A stretch of 64,000 nucleotides of DNA, taken from Novosphingobium sp. NDB2Meth1. GTDB taxonomy: Bacteria; Pseudomonadota; Alphaproteobacteria; Sphingomonadales; Sphingomonadaceae. The notes under the pieces are model-generated. The model did no database searches. It saw only the letters and a program-made list of their open reading frames with translations, and was not told the origin of the DNA. The position numbers and the translations under genes were made by a program. The stretch spans positions 682,001 to 746,000 of the forward strand of contig NZ_FPEH01000011.1 of NCBI RefSeq assembly GCF_900117425.1, written 5' to 3'. Numbering within the stretch: position 1 is the stretch's first letter; each line of letters begins with the position of its first letter. Positions 1 to 7,794 of this stretch are shown here, one piece after another.

Positions 1-48
1 AAGGGAACTGCGTGCCGCAAGCGGGAAGGTAGAAGCAAGCGAAACGGG

Positions 49-84
49 CTCCCCTCCCGCTTGCGGGAGGGGTTGGGGGTGGGC
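49..84. repeat. GC-rich inverted repeat at the 5' end of the amidohydrolase frame
   Basis: CCCCTCCCGC (51-60) is followed by two T and its exact complement GCGGGAGGGG (63-72), then a G-rich tail to 84. It resembles the short palindromic intergenic repeats common in sphingomonads. It overlaps the first usable start codons of the amidohydrolase frame. Confidence 0.7.
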
Positions 85-1773
85 CTCGCAGCGCTCGCCA
101 TTGCGCTTGGCAGTGCCGCCCATGCCGACACCCTCGTCGACAATGTGCAGGGCCAGACCATCGGCGCGGACGGCCATGTCGAGCGGTTCAAGGCCCTGGT
201 GTTCGATGATGCCGGGGTGATCAAGACGCTGATCCGCGACGGCGAGAAGACGCCGAAGAAGGGGTTTCAGTACCGCATCGACGGCAAGGGTCGCCTGCTG
301 CTGCCCGGCCTGATCGACGCGCATGTCCACGTGATGAGCACCGGCTTTGCCGCGTTGACGCTCGATCTTTCGGAAACGAACAGCCTTGCCGAAGCGCTCG
401 AGAAGATCGCCGCCTATGCCAAGGCGCATCCGGACCGGCCGTGGCTGATCGGGCGCGGGTGGAACCAGGAGCGCTGGAAGCTGGGGCGGTTCCCGACGGC
501 CGCCGAGCTCGACAGCGTGGTGGCCGACCGGCCCGTGTGGCTGGAACGCGCGGATGGCCATGCCGGGTGGGGCAACAGCGCGGCCTTGAAGGCAGGCGGG
601 GTGACGGCGGCGACGCAGGCGCCTTCGGGCGGCGAGATCATCCGGCTGGCCGACGGCAGCCCGGCGGGCGTGCTGGTCGATAACGCCTCGAACATTGTCG
701 CCGCCAAGGTCCCGCCGCCGACGCCGCGCGACTATGACGCGGCCTTTGCCCTCGCCCAGCGCGATTTCTACCGACGCGGCCTGACCGCGGTGGCCGACAT
801 GGGCACCGAAATGGCCGACTGGCAAACCTTCCGCCGCGCGGGCGATGCCAACACGCTCTACGTGCGGATCATGGCCTATGGCGCCGGGATCGACGGCACG
901 ATCCAGATCGGCGGCCCCGGCCCCTCCCCCTGGCTCTATGCCGACCGGCTGCGGCTGGGTGGCGTGAAGCTCTACATGGACGGCGCGCTGGGTTCGCGCG
1001 GGGCGTGGCTCAAGGCGCCCTATCACGACAAGCCCGATACGCGGGGGCTGCCGCGGCTGACGCAGACCCAGCTCGGCAACCTGATGAGCCGCGCGGCGAT
1101 GGACCAGTACCAGATCGCCGTCCACGCCATCGGCGACGAGGCCAACGCGGTGCTGCTGGGCGCGATGGAGGACCTTTCCGCCACCTACAAGGGCGACCGG
1201 CGCTGGCGGATCGAGCATGCGCAAGTGATCGATCCCGCCGATTGGCCGATTGCCGAGCGAGTGGCAAAGTCGGTCGGGCTGATTGCTTCGATGCAGCCGG
1301 TGCACCAGACCTCGGACCGCCTGATGGCCGAGGCGCGGCTCGGGCCGGAGCGGCTTTCGGGCGCCTATGCCTGGGCTTCGGCCAAGGCGCATGGTGCGGT
1401 GCTGGCGTTTGGCTCGGACACGCCGGTCGAATTGCCCGATCCCTGGACCGGCATCGCCGCCGCGATCAGCCGGATCGACGAGAACGGCCAGCCCGCGGGC
1501 GGCTGGCAGGCGCAGGAGCGCGTGAGCCGCGAGACGGCGCTGGCGGGCTATACCGCCGACGCCGCCTATGCGGGCTTTGCCGAGAAGCGCTTCGGCCGTC
1601 TGGCTCCGGGCGAGCGCGCCGATTTCATCTTCGTCGATACCGATCCGATGACCGCGACACCCGAAGCGATCCGCAAGACCAAGGTGCTCGAAACCTGGGT
1701 CGGCGGCGGCAAGGTGTGGGATGCGGCAAAGCCCGAAGGCGGCGCGGCGGGCGCGGAGCCGGTGAAGCGCTGA
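61..1773 (+). CDS. Exported metal-dependent amidohydrolase (amidohydrolase-3/YtcJ-like); 5' end uncertain
   Basis: Metal-dependent hydrolase of the amidohydrolase-3 (YtcJ) family; the substrate cannot be predicted. Metal-site motifs are visible in family order: DAHVHV (His88 and His90), KLYMDGALGS (about 303, with the usual carbamylated-Lys position), AVHAIGDEA (about 353), RIEHAQV (about 382) and FGSDTPVELP (about 449). An Ala-rich hydrophobic stretch ending AAHA near residue 22 reads as a signal peptide, so the enzyme is probably periplasmic. The frame is open to the left window edge with no ATG. The first possible starts, TTG at 61 and GTG at 79, lie in the inverted repeat 49-84, so the true start may lie outside the window. 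The stop is 4 bp from the converging gloA stop. Confidence 0.8.
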   Translation: MREGLGVGLAALAIALGSAAHADTLVDNVQGQTIGADGHVERFKALVFDDAGVIKTLIRDGEKTPKKGFQYRIDGKGRLLLPGLIDAHVHVMSTGFAALTLDLSETNSLAEALEKIAAYAKAHPDRPWLIGRGWNQERWKLGRFPTAAELDSVVADRPVWLERADGHAGWGNSAALKAGGVTAATQAPSGGEIIRLADGSPAGVLVDNASNIVAAKVPPPTPRDYDAAFALAQRDFYRRGLTAVADMGTEMADWQTFRRAGDANTLYVRIMAYGAGIDGTIQIGGPGPSPWLYADRLRLGGVKLYMDGALGSRGAWLKAPYHDKPDTRGLPRLTQTQLGNLMSRAAMDQYQIAVHAIGDEANAVLLGAMEDLSATYKGDRRWRIEHAQVIDPADWPIAERVAKSVGLIASMQPVHQTSDRLMAEARLGPERLSGAYAWASAKAHGAVLAFGSDTPVELPDPWTGIAAAISRIDENGQPAGGWQAQERVSRETALAGYTADAAYAGFAEKRFGRLAPGERADFIFVDTDPMTATPEAIRKTKVLETWVGGGKVWDAAKPEGGAAGAEPVKR

Positions 1774-1777
1774 TCGC

Positions 1778-2191
1778 TCAGCCGAGCCAGCTTTCCGGAC
1801 GTTCGATCAGTTCGATGCGGTAGCCATCGGGATCGGCGAGGAAGGCGATCGTTTCGCCGGGATCGCCTTGCAGCGGGCCGGGCGCGCGCACCACCCGGGC
1901 GCCGCGCGCTGCGGCCTCGACGGTGAATGCGCGGATATCGGGCACGCCGATGGCGATATGGCCATAGGCGGTGCCCGGCTCGTAGCGCGTGATGTCCCAA
2001 TTGTGGGTCAATTCGATCACCGCACCGGTCTGTTCCGGCGCGAAGCCGACGAAGGCGAGCGTAAAGCGGCCTTCGAGGAAGTCCTGCCGGCGCAGCAGGG
2101 TCATCCCCAGCATGCCGACATAGAAATCGAGCGCGCGGTCGAGATTGCCGACGCGGAGCATGGTATGAAGGAGACGGGGCCGGGCCATCAT
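1778..2191 (-). CDS. gloA: Lactoylglutathione lyase (glyoxalase I)
   Basis: Converts the hemithioacetal of methylglyoxal and glutathione to S-lactoylglutathione in the cytoplasm. At 137 residues it has the length of the short bacterial enzyme. The four metal ligands are in place: His in RLLHTMLRV, Glu in AVIELTHNW, His in YGHIAIGV and Glu in GYRIELIE. The chosen start is the first of two adjacent ATG codons (2191 and 2188) behind a GGGAG Shine-Dalgarno; longer in-frame starts upstream add a Pro-rich, unrelated N-terminus. Probably co-transcribed behind the YdhR-like gene 54 bp upstream. Confidence 0.9.
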   Translation of the reverse strand: MMARPRLLHTMLRVGNLDRALDFYVGMLGMTLLRRQDFLEGRFTLAFVGFAPEQTGAVIELTHNWDITRYEPGTAYGHIAIGVPDIRAFTVEAAARGARVVRAPGPLQGDPGETIAFLADPDGYRIELIERPESWLG

Positions 2192-2245
2192 CGGCACTCC
2201 CGGTTGCGGCAGGCCGCCCGTTGCAGCAGGCGGCCTGGCCATGGG

Positions 2246-2875
2246 TCAGCGGAAGAAGGGCGAGTGGAGCAGGCGGCTGGCGTCCTTCACCGGCGCGGCA
2301 TCGAACAGCCGGGTCGTGTAGGCGACATCGAGCTGCTTCGCCTCGGTCGGGAAGTAGTCGACGGCAAACCGCGTCGCGTTTTCGATCGTGTCGAAGGCAT
2401 AGAAGCCGCCGACCGACTGGGTGTGGACGCCCGAGAGCCAGGTCTTGTGGAGCAGGCCGGGCTGGGCCTTGAGGATGGGATTCATCGCAGCCCACGGCGC
2501 CTGCGCGAAGGGGGCGGAAATCTGCACTTCGGTATAGACGAAAGCACCCGGCTCGGCGCCAAGCTCGCCGCCGAAGTGCAGCGAATTGAGGTAGCGGCTG
2601 GCCTCTTCGACGACCGAGCCGTCAAACACGCGAGTGGTTTGCGCGGCATCGAACACGCGCGCCTCGCCGGGGAAGTAATCGGTGACGAAGCGCTTGGCAT
2701 TGGCCACGCTGTCGAATTCATAGAAGCCGCCGACCGACTGGTTGCGCAGCCCGGCGAGCCAAGTCTTGTTGCGGAAGCCGGGCTGCTGGAGAATCTTTTC
2801 GTTGAGCGCGCGCCAGGGCGTTTCGGCAAAGGGCACGGAGAGCTGGAGTTCGGTGTAGATGAATGCCTTGGACAT
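2246..2875 (-). CDS. YdhR-like alpha-beta barrel protein, internally duplicated
   Basis: The protein is a tandem duplication of one domain of about 100 residues (roughly 1-103 and 111-209). Each half holds an N-terminal YTE-x-Q/L-S-x-PFA strand, a QPG-F/L-x-x-KTWL-x-G segment, a VGGFYxFD strand and a YFPxEA helix ending in a TTRxFD strand. The pattern matches the putative monooxygenase YdhR family, whose usual single domain forms dimeric barrels, so this protein may fold as a built-in dimer. Biochemical activity of the family is unclear. It is divergent from a TetR regulator, with operator-like sites between the two, suggesting that regulator controls it. Confidence 0.7.
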   Translation of the reverse strand: MSKAFIYTELQLSVPFAETPWRALNEKILQQPGFRNKTWLAGLRNQSVGGFYEFDSVANAKRFVTDYFPGEARVFDAAQTTRVFDGSVVEEASRYLNSLHFGGELGAEPGAFVYTEVQISAPFAQAPWAAMNPILKAQPGLLHKTWLSGVHTQSVGGFYAFDTIENATRFAVDYFPTEAKQLDVAYTTRLFDAAPVKDASRLLHSPFFR

Positions 2876-2952
2876 GTAGGGTCTCCTCGGACGGTGAAGG
2901 ACGCAGGCTTCGGCGGACTCCGAGGCCTTGTGATTTGCGCCACGACCGTTAT

Positions 2953-3025
2953 ATAACGACCGTGATTTTCCATTTATGTAACGATCGCTATTTCGTCAAG
3001 GCGAAAAAATAACGATCGCTATTTT
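2953..3025. promoter_or_regulatory. Three operator-like near-palindromes in a divergent promoter
   Basis: Three copies of a 17-base site lie between the YdhR-like gene and the TetR gene: ATAACGACCGTGATTTT (2953-2969), GTAACGATCGCTATTTC (2978-2994) and ATAACGATCGCTATTTT (3009-3025). The core AATAACGATCGCTATT is palindromic apart from one mismatched pair, with CGATCG at the centre. Starts are 25 and 31 bp apart. This is the expected form for TetR-family autoregulation plus control of the divergent gene. Confidence 0.65.
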
Positions 3026-3042
3026 CTGAGAGGCATGATGCT

Positions 3043-3603
3043 ATGGCCCGCCCCAAGGGATCGACTTCCGATGCGCACGAACGGCTGCTGGCGGCCGCCG
3101 GGAGGGGCTTTCGCAGCGGGGGTTATGGCGGCGTGGGAGTAGACGGCCTCGCCAAGCAGGCCGGGCTGACCTCGGGCGCCTTCTATGCCTATTTCGGATC
3201 GAAGGCGGAGGCATTCCGGCAGGCGGTGCGCGCGGGCATCGGCGATCTTGCGGCGGGCATCCGACGGTTCCGCGGCGAAGGCGACAATTGGCGCTCGCGC
3301 TTTATCGATTTCTACACGACCGAGCGCGTGAGCTGCGACATTACCGAAAGCTGCGCGCTGCAGAGCCTGACGAGCGATGTCGTCCGCTCGGATAGACAGA
3401 CGCGCGAGGATTACACAGCCGGGCTCGAACAGGCGATCAGCGCGCTGGCGGACAGTGCAGAACCGGCCGCACGCGCATCGGCCATCGCCATGCTGGCCCT
3501 GCTTTCGGGCGGCACGGCGATGGCCCGAGCGGTGAACGATCCCGTTCTGGCAGAAGAAATCGCCGCCGCCATGCGGTCAGCAGCGGAAAGTTTGGGAACC
3601 TGA
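3043..3603 (+). CDS. TetR/AcrR-family transcriptional regulator
   Basis: 186 residues with an N-terminal TetR helix-turn-helix (about residues 8-54: GVDGLAKQAGLTSGAFYAYF) and a C-terminal ligand domain containing Cys residues near 100-110. It is divergent from the YdhR-like gene, and the space between them holds three near-palindromic operator candidates. The likely role is repression of itself and of the YdhR-like/gloA pair. The ligand is unknown; the neighbouring glyoxalase hints at an electrophile or quinone stress signal, but that is inference. The ATG at 3043 follows a GAGAGG Shine-Dalgarno. Confidence 0.85.
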   Translation: MARPKGSTSDAHERLLAAAGRGFRSGGYGGVGVDGLAKQAGLTSGAFYAYFGSKAEAFRQAVRAGIGDLAAGIRRFRGEGDNWRSRFIDFYTTERVSCDITESCALQSLTSDVVRSDRQTREDYTAGLEQAISALADSAEPAARASAIAMLALLSGGTAMARAVNDPVLAEEIAAAMRSAAESLGT

Positions 3604-3610
3604 TAGCGGA

Positions 3611-4396
3611 TCAGGCCCCGATCGCTTCGGCCTTCGCCTTTTCCTCGGCGTCCTTCTTTTCGGCAAAGCGCATCACGACGAGCGTGCCTTCGAACAGGAT
3701 CATCAGCGGGATCGCGAGCATCAGCTGGCTGAGCACGTCGGGCGGCGTGATCACGGCGGCGAGGGCGGTGATGCCGACGATGACATAGCGCCGCGCCGCC
3801 ACGAGCTGCGCGCGGGTGACAATGCCGGCGCGGTTGAGCAGCATCAGCAGGACCGGCAGCAGGAAGCTGATGCCGAACGCGAAGATGAACTGCATGACGA
3901 GATTGAGGTACTCCTCGATGCCCGGCAGCGCTTCGAGTTGCAGCCCGCCCTTGTCGCCCTGGAAGCCGATGAACCAGCGGAAGGCGGTGGGCATCACCAC
4001 GAAGTAGGCGAGGCTCGCGCCCATCGTGAACAGGATCGGCGTTGCAATGAGGAAGGGCAGGAACGCCTTCTTCTCGCGCGCGTAGAGCCCGGGCGCGATG
4101 AAGGCCCAGAGCTGGTTGGCGATGATCGGGAAGCTGACCAGAAAGGCGGCGAACAGTGAGACCTTGAGATCGACGAAGAAGGCCGAATAGAGCTTGGTGT
4201 AGATCAGCTTGCCCTGCCCCGCCGGGAAGGCATGGGCGAGCGGCTGCACCAGAATGGCGAGGATCTGGTTGGCGAAGTAGAAGCAGCCGAGGAAAGCAAT
4301 CGCGAGCGCGTAGACGCAGCGCAAGAGGCGAGTGCGCAGCTCGAGCAAGTGGTCGAGCAGCGGGGCCTGCGTCTCGTCGATATCGCTGACCATCAT
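3611..4396 (-). CDS. tatC: Twin-arginine translocase subunit TatC
   Basis: Polytopic inner-membrane receptor of the Tat system, which exports folded proteins. The cytoplasmic N-terminal signature HLLELRTRL and six hydrophobic segments are visible, and 261 residues is usual. The C-terminus carries a Lys/Glu-rich tail. The start ATG-ATG overlaps the tatB stop, indicating translational coupling. It is the last gene of the argS-to-tatC run. A Tat-type substrate is encoded in this window (FAD amine oxidase at 43.2 kb). Confidence 0.95.
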   Translation of the reverse strand: MMVSDIDETQAPLLDHLLELRTRLLRCVYALAIAFLGCFYFANQILAILVQPLAHAFPAGQGKLIYTKLYSAFFVDLKVSLFAAFLVSFPIIANQLWAFIAPGLYAREKKAFLPFLIATPILFTMGASLAYFVVMPTAFRWFIGFQGDKGGLQLEALPGIEEYLNLVMQFIFAFGISFLLPVLLMLLNRAGIVTRAQLVAARRYVIVGITALAAVITPPDVLSQLMLAIPLMILFEGTLVVMRFAEKKDAEEKAKAEAIGA

Positions 4397-4821
4397 GCCG
4401 CGCCCTCCGCCGGGCCGCGCGCTCGCTCGGGCCGCTGCGAGATGGGAAGCATTTCGCCCACCGGCTCCGTGGGTGCGACGGCGGCGACCTCGGGATCGAT
4501 CGGTGCGGGCAGCGGGGTCATCAGGGGCGGCGGATCGTTCTGGTCGGTCGCGGCTTCGACGGTCTGGCCTGCGGCGGGGTCAGGCGTCGGATGTGCGGCC
4601 ATGATCGCCGCGTTCTGTTCCTTCCACTTGCGCTCCATCTCCTCCATTTCCGCCTCGCGGATCATGGTTTCGATGCCGGCGCGGAAGTGCCCGGACACGC
4701 GGCGGATCTTGCCGATCCAGCGGCCTGCGGTGCGCAGCGCGAGCGGCAAGTCCTTGGGACCGATGACGATGATCGCCACGATCACGACGAGCAGCATCTC
4801 GTCTGGCGCAATGCCGAACAT
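4393..4821 (-). CDS. tatB: Sec-independent translocase protein TatB
   Basis: One N-terminal membrane helix (about 6-22), the GPKDLP hinge and an amphipathic helix (about 28-70) identify TatB, the partner of TatC in recognising twin-arginine signals. A long Pro/Ala-rich tail (about 90-142) is typical of alphaproteobacterial forms. It lies between tatA (26 bp upstream) and tatC (overlap). Confidence 0.92.
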   Translation of the reverse strand: MFGIAPDEMLLVVIVAIIVIGPKDLPLALRTAGRWIGKIRRVSGHFRAGIETMIREAEMEEMERKWKEQNAAIMAAHPTPDPAAGQTVEAATDQNDPPPLMTPLPAPIDPEVAAVAPTEPVGEMLPISQRPERARGPAEGAA

Positions 4822-4847
4822 CGGATCAGGCCTGAGGTGTCAGAAGG

Positions 4848-5093
4848 TCAGGCAGCGGGGCCGGAGCCGGTCTGCTCAGCCTGCTGGGCAGGCTGCGCGG
4901 GGGCGACGGGCTGCGGCGGGATCTGCGCCGGGGGCTGGACGAGCGGCGTATCGGTGCCCTCGCTCATGCCCTGCTTGAAGCTTTTGATACCCTTGCCGAA
5001 ATCGCCCATCATCTCGGAAATCCGGCCGCGACCGAACAGGATGAGGACCACCAGCGCCAGAATGATCAGATGCGGAAGGGACAGACCGCCCAT
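4848..5093 (-). CDS. tatA: Sec-independent translocase protein TatA
   Basis: 81 residues: a short N-terminal membrane helix ([17 protein letters not shown]), the FGRGRI hinge and an amphipathic helix ([13 protein letters not shown]), then a Gln/Pro/Ala-rich tail. This is the pore-forming Tat subunit. It is first of the tatABC trio, 58 bp behind scpB. Confidence 0.93.
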   Translation of the reverse strand: MGGLSLPHLIILALVVLILFGRGRISEMMGDFGKGIKSFKQGMSEGTDTPLVQPPAQIPPQPVAPAQPAQQAEQTGSGPAA

Positions 5094-5151
5094 GGGAATT
5101 CTCCTTTATGCCCCTTCAGATAGGACATGTTTGGCGAAACTGCCAGCAACC

Positions 5152-5748
5152 TCACGCAGATTCGTCAAGCTCGGATGCACTATCGGCCTCATCGTCCATT
5201 TGGCCGGCGAACACCGCCTCGACCGGATCGAGCAGCCCGGCGGCGCGCAATTCCTCGATTCCCGGCAGATCCCGCCGCGATTCGAGGCCGAAATGGGCGA
5301 GGAATGCGGGCGTTGTCGCGTAGATCGTCGGGCGGCCCGGCCCTTCGCGGCGGCCTGCAACCTTGATCCAGCCCGCCTCCATCAACACGTCCAAGGTGCC
5401 CTTGGCGGTCTGCACGCCGCGGATCGCCTCGATCTCGGCGCGGCTGACGGGTTCGTGATAGGCGATGATGGCAAGCGCTTCGGTGGCGGCGCGCGAGAGG
5501 CGGCGCACGTCTTCGCGCTCACGGCGGAGCAAGTGGGCGAGATCGGGCGCGGTCTGGAAATGCCAGCGGTCGCCGCGCTGGACGAGTTCCACCCCGCGCC
5601 CGGCATAGTGCGCGGCGAGGGTTTCGAGCGCATCGCCGAGGTCTGCGCCGCCGAGATGGCGTGAAATCTCCTCGGCGGTCATCGGCGCTTCGGCGGCGAA
5701 CAGCGCCGCCTCGACCGCGCGTTCGACCTCGTTCATCGCCAAAGTCAT
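5152..5748 (-). CDS. scpB: Segregation and condensation protein B
   Basis: Winged-helix partner of the SMC-ScpA condensin complex, acting in chromosome segregation. The family's YHEPVSRAEIEAIRGV and GRPTIYATT-like motifs are present. The start at 5748 is preferred because its ATGA overlaps the scpA stop; an in-frame start at 5757 and an internal Met at 5736 are alternatives. The C-terminal tail is acidic and Ser-rich. Confidence 0.9.
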   Translation of the reverse strand: MTLAMNEVERAVEAALFAAEAPMTAEEISRHLGGADLGDALETLAAHYAGRGVELVQRGDRWHFQTAPDLAHLLRREREDVRRLSRAATEALAIIAYHEPVSRAEIEAIRGVQTAKGTLDVLMEAGWIKVAGRREGPGRPTIYATTPAFLAHFGLESRRDLPGIEELRAAGLLDPVEAVFAGQMDDEADSASELDESA

Positions 5749-6566
5749 TGAACGCACCGGCGCAGCATGAGCGGCGCGAACGTGGCTTCCTGCGCGAGTT
5801 CGACCTTGCCTTGCTTGGCAAGTTCGAGTGCGGCGACGAAGCTGGAGGCGAGCGCCGAGCGGGCGAGGCGCGGGTCGGCGTCCGGTTCGTGCTGGGGCAG
5901 GAAGCTGGTGAGCGCGGTCCAGTCGATGGCGACGCCGAGCAGCGCCTCGACGCGGGCGATGGCGGCCTCGAGCGTCATCACCGGGCGCGCGCGGACCATG
6001 TGGACCACCGGGCGATTGCGGTGCTGGACGTGCCCATAGGCTTGCATCAGCGTAAAGAGATCGCAGTGCCAGCGCACTTGCCGGTCAATGCGCAGTCCCT
6101 CCGCTGCGCCGCGCAGGAACACATCGCGGCCCAGGCGGTCGCGCGCCATGAGACGGGCGCCGGCCTCGCGCATCGCGCCGAGACGCTGGAGGCGCAGCTG
6201 CAGACGGAGCGCCAGTTCCTCAGGGCTCGGCTGCACTTCGGGATCGCGCGGGAGCAGGAGCAGCGATTTCAGCCACGCCAGCCACGCGGCCATGACGAGG
6301 TAGTCCGCCGCGAGTTCCAGCCGCTGCGCCCCCGCACGCTCGACGAATTCGAGGTACTGATCGACCAGCGCGAGGATCGAGATCTTCCTGAGATCGACCT
6401 TCTGCCGCCGCGCGAGATCGAGCAGGAGATGGAGCGGGCCTTCCCAGCCGTCGATGGCGAGAGTCAGCGTGTCCGTCTCGTCGGCGCGCGCTTCGGGGGG
6501 CACATCGAGCGCTGCCTCGTCCCAATCGTCCGCTTCGAGCGGCGCGAGGGCGGCTTCTTCCATCAT
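5745..6566 (-). CDS. scpA: Segregation and condensation protein A (kleisin)
   Basis: Kleisin subunit bridging SMC heads with ScpB. After an acidic leader, the conserved N-terminal WEGPLHLLLDLARRQKVDL segment and the C-terminal winged-helix region are clear; 273 residues fits the family. The start at 6566 overlaps the nagZ stop as ATGA. The same frame runs open far upstream across nagZ, but that part is only a shadow. Confidence 0.9.
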   Translation of the reverse strand: MMEEAALAPLEADDWDEAALDVPPEARADETDTLTLAIDGWEGPLHLLLDLARRQKVDLRKISILALVDQYLEFVERAGAQRLELAADYLVMAAWLAWLKSLLLLPRDPEVQPSPEELALRLQLRLQRLGAMREAGARLMARDRLGRDVFLRGAAEGLRIDRQVRWHCDLFTLMQAYGHVQHRNRPVVHMVRARPVMTLEAAIARVEALLGVAIDWTALTSFLPQHEPDADPRLARSALASSFVAALELAKQGKVELAQEATFAPLMLRRCVQ

Positions 6567-7600
6567 GCCGCGAGGGCCAGCAGCCGGTCGCGCGTGGCGG
6601 TGCGTTCGGCCTGACGGGCGTAGTCCACCGGGGCGCTGAAATCGCCGGTCGCGGCGAGCGCGCGGTCGAGCCGGGCGGCAGTGGCTTCGGACATCGGCGC
6701 GAGCGCCTTGGCAATGCCGACCATGTCGTCCATCTTCGCCCAGCAGTTGAGCGCGATATCGCAGCCCGCCGCCAGCGCGCGCGCGGCCCGGTCTGGCACG
6801 GCACCGCCGAGCGCCTGCATGTCGAGATCGTCGGTCAGCAGCAGGCCATCGAAGCCGATGCGGGTGCGGATCACATCGCGGATCACGGTGGCAGAGAGCG
6901 TTGCCGGGTTGTCCGCATCCCACGCCGTGTAGCGCACGTGGCCGGTCATGCCGATAAGGCTGTCCTTCAGGCTGCGGAAGGGCGCGATATCAGTTTCAAG
7001 CTCGGCATCGCTGGCGGTGACGGTGGGCAGTTCCTTGTGGCTGTCCACCCCCGCGCGGCCATGGCCGGGCATGTGCTTGATAACGCCTGCAACGCCTGCC
7101 CGGCCCAATCCTTCGAGCATGGCGCGGCCCAGCGCGGCCACGCGCAGCGGCTCGTGGCCGAGCGCGCGGTCGCCGATCACGTCGTGCGCACCTTCCTGCC
7201 GGACATCGAGCAGCGGCAGGCAATCGACGCTGATCCCGGCCTCGGCGAGATCGAGCCCCAGCGCCTCGGCATGGGCGCGCGCGGCTTCGATCGCGCTGAT
7301 CGGGGCGATGTCGTAGAGCTTGTCGAATGCCGCGCCGGGGGGATAGGCCGCCCAGACCGGCGGCTTCATCCGCGCGACGCGGCCGCCTTCCTGATCGATG
7401 CAGATGAAGGTGCGCTCCCGCCCGTGGAGCGCGCGCAGTTCATCTGTCAGCGCGCGCAGCTGCGTGCGGCTTTCGACATTGCGGCCGAACAGGATGTAGC
7501 CCGCCGGATCACAATCGCGGAAGAAGGCGCGCTCGTCATCGCTGAGAGTGAGGCCCGAGAGGCCGAAGATCGCCGGGAGCATGGGCAAGGGTTTGCGCAA
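6563..7600 (-). CDS. nagZ: Beta-N-acetylhexosaminidase (family 3 glycosidase)
   Basis: Cytoplasmic enzyme of peptidoglycan recycling that removes N-acetylglucosamine from anhydromuropeptides. The KHMPGHGRAGVDSHKELP segment, with the family's His/Asp catalytic pair, and the LLTDDLDM nucleophile segment are present; 345 residues is usual. Met7 could be the true start. It sits between the SPOR-domain gene and scpA, as in other alphaproteobacteria. Confidence 0.93.
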   Translation of the reverse strand: MRKPLPMLPAIFGLSGLTLSDDERAFFRDCDPAGYILFGRNVESRTQLRALTDELRALHGRERTFICIDQEGGRVARMKPPVWAAYPPGAAFDKLYDIAPISAIEAARAHAEALGLDLAEAGISVDCLPLLDVRQEGAHDVIGDRALGHEPLRVAALGRAMLEGLGRAGVAGVIKHMPGHGRAGVDSHKELPTVTASDAELETDIAPFRSLKDSLIGMTGHVRYTAWDADNPATLSATVIRDVIRTRIGFDGLLLTDDLDMQALGGAVPDRAARALAAGCDIALNCWAKMDDMVGIAKALAPMSEATAARLDRALAATGDFSAPVDYARQAERTATRDRLLALAA

Positions 7601-7647
7601 AGCCCGCTTGCGCGCAAGGCTTGGGGGTGTGGATGGTGGGGAAAAGG

Positions 7648-7788
7648 GGGAAGAACCCCTCCGTCAGCCCTGCGGGCTGCCACCTCCCCATTTGCGCCTG
7701 CGACGAAAATGGGGAGGACCTTCTTGATCCTATCCATTTTTGCGAAGCACAAATGGGGAGGTGGCTCGCGAAGCGAGACGGAGGGGTG
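7648..7788. repeat. Composite palindromic repeat between nagZ and the SPOR gene
   Basis: A mosaic of inverted units bounded by ACCCCTCCGTC and GACGGAGGGGT, each with CCACCTCCCCATTTG or its complement inside. Small variable hairpins sit between constant arms. The first 47 bases (7648-7694) recur exactly, inverted, at 23564-23610. It fills most of the gap between nagZ (7600) and the SPOR gene (7795). Confidence 0.8.
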
Positions 7789-7794
7789 CTTAGA

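Noticed and set aside
5745..6923. 392-residue form of ScpA
   Set aside because: Residues upstream of 6566 are antisense-like sequence from within nagZ; the ATGA overlap at 6566 gives the normal kleisin N-terminus.
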